DNA of 7,128 nt, from assembly GCA_903882765.1 (NCBI GenBank), contig CAIRYE010000219.1:1-7128 (forward strand). Reading direction: 5' to 3'. Shown here in pieces: positions 1 to 5,828 of this stretch. Source of the DNA: an uncultured Anaerolineae bacterium (GTDB lineage Bacteria > Chloroflexota > Anaerolineae > Anaerolineales > Villigracilaceae). The notes under the pieces were generated by a model. That model did not search any database and had not been told where the DNA came from. It was given only the letters and a program-made list of their open reading frames with translations. Position 1 is the first letter of the stretch. Each line of letters starts with the position of its first letter. Both the position numbers and the translations under genes were made by a program.

Positions 1-765
1 AGTTTAGCGGGTGAGCTGGCACAGCGGCTTAATGTTCAAAATTACGAGCGGCAGAAGATCACTCGGGAAATTCAGGAGAGGGCGAAGGAAATCGCTGTAA
101 GCGAAAACCCTGATCTGCAATTTCTATTCGCGGTTGCGCCAGATTTTAACCAGGGTATTGTTGGTTTAGCGGCTTCAAAATTGTGCGAAAGTTACTACCG
201 CCCTGCCATCGTCGGCGCGATGGATGAGGCCGATGGCACCACTCGCTGTTCTTGCAGATCCATCCCCGAATACCATATGTCTAACGCCTTAGATCGCATC
301 TCGCACCTCTTCGTGAAGTACGGCGGCCATGCCGCTGCCGCGGGTTTTACGATCAAAAATGAAAACCTCGTTGAGTTCAAGGAACGGATGACACAAGATA
401 TCGCTGAAAAAATCCCAACTGACCTCACGCCCACCTTGAAAGCGGACATGGTAGTGAAGTTGAGCGACCTCACCTTTGAGACGATGGAACACCTTGAGTA
501 CTTGCAGCCTACCGGTCAGGAAAACCCTGATGCTGTATTTGTTAGTGAGAATGTGGAGATCAGATCAAAAAGAACCGTTGGCGGCGATAAACACCTGAAA
601 TTAACTCTCACCGATGGTAAAGGCACCATCGACGCGATCGGCTTTAATTTTGGTCATTTATTGCCCTCGTTGCCGAAAATGATAGACGTTATGTTCAACC
701 TAGATCTCAATGAATTCAATGGCCAAACTACCCTACAGTTACGGTTGAAAGACATAAAATTTTAA
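1..765 (+). CDS. recJ: Single-stranded-DNA-specific 5'-3' exonuclease RecJ, C-terminal part (5' end outside window)
   Basis: RecJ degrades single-stranded DNA 5' to 3' in the cytoplasm, in recombinational repair (RecF pathway) and mismatch repair. The reading frame is open from base 1, giving 254 visible residues, so the true start is upstream; the TTG at 181 is internal, because the family pattern begins before it. Visible in order: a helical stretch, then the DHHA1 domain with GIVGLAASKL just before residue 60, SCRSIPEYH (about 84-92) and YGGHAAAAGF (about 107-116, with H110), which is the RecJ hallmark. From about residue 145 to the end lies the OB-fold DNA-binding domain, with GQENPDAVF (N175, P176) matching the family's conserved turn. 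RecJ is usually 550-600 residues, so roughly the N-terminal 300, carrying the metal-binding DHH motifs, are missing only because of the window edge. It converges on the glycosyltransferase gene with a hairpin terminator between them. Codon use looks like that of its neighbours. Confidence 0.93.
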   Translation, partial: SLAGELAQRLNVQNYERQKITREIQERAKEIAVSENPDLQFLFAVAPDFNQGIVGLAASKLCESYYRPAIVGAMDEADGTTRCSCRSIPEYHMSNALDRISHLFVKYGGHAAAAGFTIKNENLVEFKERMTQDIAEKIPTDLTPTLKADMVVKLSDLTFETMEHLEYLQPTGQENPDAVFVSENVEIRSKRTVGGDKHLKLTLTDGKGTIDAIGFNFGHLLPSLPKMIDVMFNLDLNEFNGQTTLQLRLKDIKF

Positions 766-767
766 AT

Positions 768-806
768 AAAAAAACCCCGTGATTTGAACTTCAATTTCAC
801 GGGGTT
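768..806 (-). terminator. Rho-independent terminator, strongest for the leftward glycosyltransferase gene
   Basis: Arms AACCCCGTGA (773-782) and TCACGGGGTT (797-806) are perfectly complementary over 10 bp. The loop contains a further TTGAA/TTCAA pairing (784-788 with 790-794), so nearly the whole element folds. On the minus strand the stem is followed by a T-run complementary to the A-run at 768-774, a textbook terminator 8 bases past the glycosyltransferase stop. Reading rightward, the stem also lies 7 bases after the recJ stop but is followed by AGCTTCTATT, a poor U-tract, so it would be weaker for recJ. It is probably shared by the two convergent genes. Confidence 0.88.
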
Positions 807-814
807 AGCTTCTA

Positions 815-1498
815 TTAGTCTACAAAACGATATTTAAGTAAAGCCCACACCGCTTCAAATGCATCCCAAATGCCAATTTTTTTTCCTTCAGAATATTCTC
901 GAGGGTTAAATGTGATCGGCACATCAAACACACGAACACCTTTTTTGAGGATCTTAGCGGTGAATTCTGGCTCAAAATCAAACCGATTCGCGCGAAGTTT
1001 CATATCCTGTACCACTTCTCGGCGGAACACCTTGTAACCCGTTTCCATATCAGAGAGAATGGTGTTGTAAAGGATATTGGTCATTGTGGTGAGTAGTTTA
1101 TTAGCGATCATATTCCAGAATAAGATGGCGCGGTGAGGGGCGCCAAGAAAGCGGGAGCCATAAACAACGTCGGCCATATCTTCTTCAATTGGTTTTAAAA
1201 GAATTGGATATTCGCTGGGGTTATACTCCAGATCAGCATCCTGGATCAACATCACATCACCCGTTGCTGATTGGATGGCGGTACGCAATGCGGCGCCTTT
1301 ACCGGAATTTTTTTCGTGCAATACAACCTTAATATTAGGTTGTCCTTGGTACCCAGCAAGGAGCTCACGGGTTCCATCAGTTGAACCATCATCTACGATG
1401 ACGATCTCGTAAACACGACCGGTTTTCAACACCCGGGAGATAATCTCCTGTATGGTGTTTTTTTCATTGTAAACAGGGATAAGTACAGATAAATTCAT
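815..1498 (-). CDS. Family 2 glycosyltransferase, dolichyl/polyprenyl-phosphate mannosyl(glucosyl)transferase type
   Basis: Predicted to transfer a sugar from a nucleotide sugar (GDP-mannose or UDP-glucose in this group) to a lipid-phosphate carrier or envelope glycan at the cytoplasmic face of the membrane. The 227-residue protein is a GT-A fold. Seen in order: LSVLIPVYNE at residues 3-12, VDDGSTDGT at 35-43, NSGKGAA at 64-70, the metal-binding DAD at 87-89, YGSRF at 113-117, D150 followed by ETGYK at 152-156, and FDFEPE at 173-178. This set is typical of the DPM1/DPG-synthase-like subgroup. There is no C-terminal membrane segment, as in DPM1-type soluble forms. The frame stays open to an ATG at 1552, which would add 18 residues. 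I choose the ATG at 1498 because the family's first beta strand starts right there and a TATAAT box lies between the two ATGs. It is transcribed divergently from the AAA+ gene and ends at a hairpin shared with recJ. The exact donor and acceptor cannot be told from sequence. Confidence 0.9.
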   Translation of the reverse strand: MNLSVLIPVYNEKNTIQEIISRVLKTGRVYEIVIVDDGSTDGTRELLAGYQGQPNIKVVLHEKNSGKGAALRTAIQSATGDVMLIQDADLEYNPSEYPILLKPIEEDMADVVYGSRFLGAPHRAILFWNMIANKLLTTMTNILYNTILSDMETGYKVFRREVVQDMKLRANRFDFEPEFTAKILKKGVRVFDVPITFNPREYSEGKKIGIWDAFEAVWALLKYRFVD

Positions 1499-1503
1499 GC
1501 TTC

Positions 1504-1539
1504 GAATTATACAATGAGAATTGTTCAATCCAATAATTC
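1504..1539. repeat. Nested short inverted repeats across the glycosyltransferase promoter
   Basis: The outer arms GAATTAT (1504-1510) and ATAATTC (1533-1539) are perfect 7-bp reverse complements. Inside them ACAAT (1511-1515) and ATTGT (1520-1524) form a second 5-bp pair with a 4-base spacer. The outer left arm covers most of the -10 box and the inner pair fills part of the -10/-35 spacer, so the element could be an operator. The DNA is AT-rich and short repeats arise by chance, so a function is only a suggestion. Confidence 0.35.
1506..1533 (-). promoter_or_regulatory. Promoter of the glycosyltransferase gene, probably giving a leaderless mRNA
   Basis: On the minus strand there is a perfect -10 TATAAT (1506-1511), with a -35-like TTGGAT at 1528-1533 and a 16-bp spacer. 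Only 7 bases separate the -10 from the chosen ATG, so transcription would start at or next to the start codon. No Shine-Dalgarno sequence precedes that ATG, which fits a leaderless transcript. Confidence 0.55.
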
Positions 1540-1554
1540 CTTCAAACCTCAAAA

Positions 1555-1563
1555 TGCTATAAT
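1555..1563 (+). promoter_or_regulatory. Extended -10 promoter of the AAA+ ATPase gene
   Basis: TGCTATAAT is a perfect extended -10 element (TG, one base, TATAAT). I see no good -35 at 16-18 bp, which is normal for extended -10 promoters. Initiation near 1570 would give a leader of about 39 bases that contains the ribosome site at 1596-1602. It lies 44 bp from the divergent -10 box of the glycosyltransferase gene. Confidence 0.5.
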
Positions 1564-1595
1564 TATTTTGTCATACGCGAGTTTTATTTATTTTC

Positions 1596-1602
1596 AGGAA
1601 GG
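1596..1602 (+). promoter_or_regulatory. Strong ribosome binding site for the AAA+ ATPase
   Basis: AGGAAGG sits 6 bases before the ATG at 1609 and fixes that start. It is the clearest Shine-Dalgarno sequence in the window; the glycosyltransferase and GH3 genes have none. Confidence 0.75.
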
Positions 1603-1608
1603 TCAACC

Positions 1609-2952
1609 ATGACAGACGATTCTCTAAGTAGTTTTTTCAAAGATAACAAAAAGGCTGAATCCGGCTTATTTACGCCACCGGAAATTAAATCCATTGATGA
1701 TACTGGTCTCACCCTTTTTTGGCTGCAAGATCACATCTTGAAAATTATGTATTACCAAGGAACTCTTACCGGAAATGAGATCGCCAAAGAAATATCGCTG
1801 CCTTTTGTTGGTGTTACAGAAGTGGTTCTCGATTCTTTGAAAAAAGATAAACATATTGAAGTGAAATCTTCCACGGTTGGTTACGGAGAAGGATCCTACC
1901 AATATACGATCACCAGCATTGGTGTTGAACGGGCGAAGAATGAACTGCGACGGAATACCTATGCTGGCCCCGCGCCGGTTACACTGGCTGTTTATAATGA
2001 CGCGATTCGGAAGCAGAGCAAACACGATACGATCGTAACGAGGGAAAGCGTGATCGGTTTGCTGGACCATTTGGTATTAAATAACGAAACCGTAGAAAAA
2101 CTTGGGCCTGCGCTAAATTCTGGTTCTTCCATTTTCCTTTATGGCCCTCCTGGAAATGGTAAAACAAGTGTGGCCCGGGCATTTGGAAGCCAAGTGAACT
2201 CTGGAACGATGTATATACCTTACGCTATCTTTGTAGACGGTCAGATCATCAAACTGTTCGATACAGTTAATCACCAAAAAGTTCAAGCTGAGGCATCCGA
2301 AACGAACGAGCTTATGGATCTGATAACACCAGCGCGGGTGGATGCTCGTTGGGTACAGATATATCGGCCCTTTATTGTGGTGGGCGGCGAACTGACGTTG
2401 GATGGACTAGATCTGGTATTCAACGAAGATACTAAGTTCTATGAAGCTCCTTTTCAGGTGAAAGCGAATGGAGGCTGTCTACTGATCGATGACTTTGGTC
2501 GGCAGCTGGTTCGCCCTCGCGACCTATTAAACCGTTGGATCGTCCCCCTGGAAAATCGCATCGACTACCTTACCTTGCACACTGGTAAAAAAATTGATAT
2601 TCCATTTGATGTCATGGTCATTTTTTCCACAAACTTACCTCCAAAAGAGTTGGTTGATGAGGCTTTTCTAAGAAGGCTTCGCCATAAGATCGAAATACAA
2701 GACCCAACCCTGACGGAGTACCAGAAGATATTTAAAATAATGGCAAAGACCAAAAAAGTGGAATATAGCGATGAAGGGTTGGCGTATTTGGTGAGTGAAT
2801 GGTATGCAAAGCAATCCAGAAAATTGCGTGCTTCGCACCCACGGGATATATGTGATCAGATCGTTGATGTCGCCAAATTTCGGAATATTGCTCCGACGAT
2901 GAGTAGAGAACTGATCGACGCTGCCGCGGGATCCTATTTCGTAGAGTTATGA
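1609..2952 (+). CDS. AAA+ ATPase with N-terminal winged-helix domain, function unknown
   Basis: A 447-residue soluble, cytoplasmic protein. Residues about 36-115 form a winged-helix-like domain (LTGNEIAKEISLP, then YTITSIGVERAKN resembling the wing and last helix of MarR/ArsR-type folds). The AAA+ module follows: Walker A GPPGNGKT at 179-186; Walker B CLLIDDFGR at 290-298, with D294-D295 in place of the usual DE; sensor 1 FSTNLPP with N342; an arginine-finger region EAFLRRLRHK at 352-360; and a sensor-2-like HPRDI at 410-414 (R412). About 100 residues separate Walker A from Walker B, a longer stretch than in many AAA+ proteins, containing YRPFIVVGGELTLDGLDL (252-269). From memory, this combination matches a family of uncharacterised bacterial ATPases; I know no proven role. 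The winged helix could bind DNA or a protein partner. The gene has its own promoter and ribosome site and lies 56 bp upstream of the GH3 gene on the same strand, possibly partly co-transcribed. AAA+ identity is firm; a remodelling or regulatory role is inference. Confidence 0.88.
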   Translation: MTDDSLSSFFKDNKKAESGLFTPPEIKSIDDTGLTLFWLQDHILKIMYYQGTLTGNEIAKEISLPFVGVTEVVLDSLKKDKHIEVKSSTVGYGEGSYQYTITSIGVERAKNELRRNTYAGPAPVTLAVYNDAIRKQSKHDTIVTRESVIGLLDHLVLNNETVEKLGPALNSGSSIFLYGPPGNGKTSVARAFGSQVNSGTMYIPYAIFVDGQIIKLFDTVNHQKVQAEASETNELMDLITPARVDARWVQIYRPFIVVGGELTLDGLDLVFNEDTKFYEAPFQVKANGGCLLIDDFGRQLVRPRDLLNRWIVPLENRIDYLTLHTGKKIDIPFDVMVIFSTNLPPKELVDEAFLRRLRHKIEIQDPTLTEYQKIFKIMAKTKKVEYSDEGLAYLVSEWYAKQSRKLRASHPRDICDQIVDVAKFRNIAPTMSRELIDAAAGSYFVEL

Positions 2953-2987
2953 AGATCCTGATTGTTTATTCCTTCATCATATTTGTG

Positions 2988-3003
2988 GATTAATGGTTTA
3001 ATC
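2988..3003. repeat. Short inverted repeat overlapping the putative GH3 promoter
   Basis: GATTAA (2988-2993) and TTAATC (2998-3003) are perfect reverse complements separated by TGGT. The right arm covers most of the putative -10 at 2997-3002. The stem is too short and AT-rich to be a terminator for the AAA+ gene. It could be a small operator or chance. Confidence 0.3.
2994..3002 (+). promoter_or_regulatory. Possible extended -10 promoter giving a leaderless GH3 transcript
   Basis: TGGTTTAAT fits the extended -10 pattern (TG, one base, TTTAAT, five of six matches to TATAAT). It ends 6 bases before the GTG at 3009, so initiation would fall on the start codon. No -35 is convincing. The absence of any Shine-Dalgarno sequence before this GTG is what makes the reading attractive; transcription from the AAA+ promoter is the alternative. 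Confidence 0.35.
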
Positions 3004-3008
3004 AACAA

Positions 3009-5828
3009 GTGAAAAACGCACCCACCCCGCGCTGGTACAACGTTGTTACCTTGGTAGTTGTGTTTCTATTGATATTTAATGTTATCGGAATCGATCCAGC
3101 TAGAGCGCAATCGGGTAGTGAAGCCGAAAGGGTGTTCGCAAGATTAACCCCGCAAGAAAAAGTAGGCCAGCTATTTTTGGTTTCGTTTGATGGTGTAAAT
3201 TCAGATCCTAATTCAAAAATTTTCGATCTGATCACAAATCACCACGTTGGTGGCGTTATCCTGAGAAGGGATCGGGATAATTTCAAAGATGAATTTACTA
3301 CTACCACCATCCGTGAATTGATTGAATCTCTGCAAAAAAATAATTCAGCTAAACCCCAAACCAATTCCCATTCTCCCATCCCACTCTATATCGGAGTCTC
3401 CCAAGAGGGGGGTGGTTACCCGAACGACCAGATATTAAACGGCTTATCGTTAGTGCCGAACCAAATGGCGATCGGCGCTACCTGGGATACTGCTTTAGCC
3501 GAACAAACCGGCCAATTGGTTGGATCAGAATTGGTGGAGCTTGGTTTCAATTTTTATTACGGGTTGTCCCTTGATGTTCTAACCCTTAATGACCCATCGA
3601 AGAATCCAGATCTCTCAACCAGATTGTTTGGTGGGGATCCTTATTGGGTTAGTAAATTTGGTAAAGCCTTTATTGCCGGCTTACGATCGGGTACGAATAA
3701 CAAAATGGCCATTATCGCCAAACACTTTCCCGGAAGGGGAGGATCGGATCGAGAGGCTGATCAAGAGATACCTACCGTCCGGAAGTCGTTAGATGAACTC
3801 AAGGCGTATGAGCTCGCGCCATTTTTCGCGGTAACCGGTGACGCGGATCAACCTTCCCACCAGATAGATGGATTGTTGGTCACTCATATTCGTTACCAAG
3901 GGTTTCAGGGCAACATTCGGGCAACTACCCGCCCGATCAGCTTTGATCAGCAAGCTTTGGGGGAATTGATCGCTTTACCAGCGATCGATACTTGGCGGCA
4001 GCAGGGTGGTTTGATCGTGAGCGATGATCTTGGCACCCAGGCGGTTCGAAATTTCTATGATCCAGGATCAACAAATTTTAACGCCCGTTTAGTAACGCGA
4101 GACGCGTTTTTAGCGGGGAATGATCTACTGATGATGGGGAACATTGCCTCCACGGTTGACGGAGATAATTACACGAGCGTAGTAAAAACGATCGAGTTTT
4201 TTGCCCAGCGGTATCAGGATGATGCTGATTTTGCCCGCCGGGTAGATGAATCTGTTATGCGGATCTTAAAACAAAAGGAACGACAATTTGGTTCGTTTTC
4301 AGCGTTTCAATCGCAGCCAACCACGCTGCCCCCTGCAACCGAGCTCATTAAAAATGATATTGAATTTACCATCGCGAAAAGATCAGCAACCATCATCAAT
4401 CCCTCCCTAACAGAACTTTCTGTCGTTCTTCCAGATCCGCCGCAATCGTTGGATTACATCGTTTTCATAACGGATACTCGTTCAGAGCAACAATGTTCCA
4501 CGTGTTCGATCGGCACGGTGCTTCCCATCGATTCCTTCCAAACGGTCGTTAATCGGCTTTATGGGCCGCTGGCGGATGGTTTAGTGGTTCCAAGCCACCT
4601 TTCCTCATTTTCTTTTGATGATCTTGGGCTGATGCTGGATGATCGGTTAGAAAACAAAGACCTGATCAATGCCATTGGTCGCGCGGAATGGGTCATTTTA
4701 TCGACACAAGACATGCCAGAAGGTTCGCAACAGCTAACAACATTAAGGCGTTTTCTAAATGAAAAGCAAGGACTTTTGTCCGATAAGAAGGTAGTGCTGT
4801 TCTCCTTCGGCGCTCCTTACTTTTTAGGCGCTACAGATATCTCGAAATTAACCGCCTTTTACGCGATGTATGATCCATCCCCCACATTTGTTAATATTGC
4901 CGCCCGCTTGTTATTTCAAGAATTATCGCCTGTTGGCGCGTCTCCGGTGAGTATTTCTGGTATTGGATATGATCTAATTACAGTAACATCTCCAAACATA
5001 AACCAGGTGATCACCCTAAGCATTGAGCCGCTGGGAGTAACCCCCGAAACGCTGGTAACACCGATTGCCTTATCATCCTCTGTACCAAGCCTATTACAAG
5101 AAAATAACGGCACATTGGAACCGGTTATCCCTCCGTCCTATAAAGTAGGAGACACGATCACGATTAAGACCGGAGTTATTCTGGATAAAAATCAACACGA
5201 AGTGCCTGACGGTACCCCGGTCATCTTCTCGTTATCCTCTGCCGACGCCTTTGTTCAGCAGGTTGAATCTCAGACCGAAGGCGGTGTGGCTCGTTCAACC
5301 TTCCGTTTGGATAAATCGGGCTATTTTGAGATAACGGCGGTGAGTGAACCAGCAGTATTATCAGAAATTATCCAACTCGATGTCAATGAGCAGGGTTCAA
5401 CGATCATTATTGTTACCCCCACTCCAAATAGGCTTGCCGAGCAGGCTGTTCCAACAGCTGTATCTACCGCGATCGCGGAGGATCAGACCAATGGACAAAG
5501 CGTTTTCTTGACGAAGAATGGATTTCCGACATTCACCGGTTGGTTATTGGTGGTATCCGTGTTGTTGGCGGGTATGTTCTTGGCGTTTATTGTAGCGAAC
5601 CAATTTGTCGATTCCCGCTGGTCGGTACGGTTCGCTGTATTAGCTTTAATAGGCGGGTTGGTGTATTACAATGCCATCTTATTGGGCGGTTCGACAGGGG
5701 ACCTTGCCAAAAACGGAGGCAGTCTTACCACCTTTCTTCAAAAAACATTATTAGGGCAATTGGGTGGGCTCTCCGTCGCGGAGATATGGTTTTTATTGGC
5801 CAATCGTGGAAATAAGGCTGAGAAATAG
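3009..5828 (+). CDS. Secreted membrane-anchored glycoside hydrolase family 3 (NagZ-like) protein with Ig-like domain and altered active site
   Basis: A 939-residue envelope protein. Residues 1-34 are a signal sequence: a basic start, a hydrophobic core at about 11-28, then PARAQ with likely cleavage after A33. Residues about 38-425 are a family 3 glycoside hydrolase domain resembling beta-N-acetylhexosaminidase: LTPQEKVGQLFLV (47-59), SQEGGG (131-136), STRLFGGDP (203-211), KHFPGRG (238-244) and SDDLG (338-342), with D339 in the nucleophile position. Several family residues differ: DQEGGR reads SQEGGG, PGHG reads PGRG, and the general acid/base Asp-Ser-His reads E249-A250-D251. Residues about 450-650 resemble the second GH3 domain and hold the only two cysteines (C496, C499). 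About 705-792 looks like a bacterial Ig-like (Big_1) domain, followed by a TPTP linker and membrane helices at about 843-865 and 874-893, with a weaker third at 911-931. The arginines between the first two (R870, R874) fit a cytoplasmic loop. The GTG start is the first after an in-frame stop at 2991. Hydrolysis of peptidoglycan-type GlcNAc linkages is possible but unproven. Confidence 0.85.
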   Translation: MKNAPTPRWYNVVTLVVVFLLIFNVIGIDPARAQSGSEAERVFARLTPQEKVGQLFLVSFDGVNSDPNSKIFDLITNHHVGGVILRRDRDNFKDEFTTTTIRELIESLQKNNSAKPQTNSHSPIPLYIGVSQEGGGYPNDQILNGLSLVPNQMAIGATWDTALAEQTGQLVGSELVELGFNFYYGLSLDVLTLNDPSKNPDLSTRLFGGDPYWVSKFGKAFIAGLRSGTNNKMAIIAKHFPGRGGSDREADQEIPTVRKSLDELKAYELAPFFAVTGDADQPSHQIDGLLVTHIRYQGFQGNIRATTRPISFDQQALGELIALPAIDTWRQQGGLIVSDDLGTQAVRNFYDPGSTNFNARLVTRDAFLAGNDLLMMGNIASTVDGDNYTSVVKTIEFFAQRYQDDADFARRVDESVMRILKQKERQFGSFSAFQSQPTTLPPATELIKNDIEFTIAKRSATIINPSLTELSVVLPDPPQSLDYIVFITDTRSEQQCSTCSIGTVLPIDSFQTVVNRLYGPLADGLVVPSHLSSFSFDDLGLMLDDRLENKDLINAIGRAEWVILSTQDMPEGSQQLTTLRRFLNEKQGLLSDKKVVLFSFGAPYFLGATDISKLTAFYAMYDPSPTFVNIAARLLFQELSPVGASPVSISGIGYDLITVTSPNINQVITLSIEPLGVTPETLVTPIALSSSVPSLLQENNGTLEPVIPPSYKVGDTITIKTGVILDKNQHEVPDGTPVIFSLSSADAFVQQVESQTEGGVARSTFRLDKSGYFEITAVSEPAVLSEIIQLDVNEQGSTIIIVTPTPNRLAEQAVPTAVSTAIAEDQTNGQSVFLTKNGFPTFTGWLLVVSVLLAGMFLAFIVANQFVDSRWSVRFAVLALIGGLVYYNAILLGGSTGDLAKNGGSLTTFLQKTLLGQLGGLSVAEIWFLLANRGNKAEK

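Noticed and set aside
195..492. Minus-strand open frames inside recJ
   Set aside because: They lie opposite the conserved DHHA1 and OB regions and show no protein family features.
181..765. A separate 194-residue gene starting with TTG at 181
   Set aside because: The same frame is open to base 1 and the RecJ DHHA1 pattern starts upstream of 181, so this is an internal codon of a truncated recJ.
1499..1552. An 18-residue N-terminal extension of the glycosyltransferase starting at 1552
   Set aside because: The extra residues do not match the family, the first beta strand starts right after the ATG at 1498, and the best promoter -10 lies between the two ATGs.
1666..2182. Minus-strand open frames inside the AAA+ gene (1666-2070 and 1979-2182)
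   Set aside because: They are shadows of a well-supported coding gene, with no ribosome site and no recognisable domain.
2953..3008. Terminator between the AAA+ and GH3 genes
   Set aside because: The only inverted repeat (6 bp, AT-rich, 2988-3003) is too weak and is not followed by a T-run.
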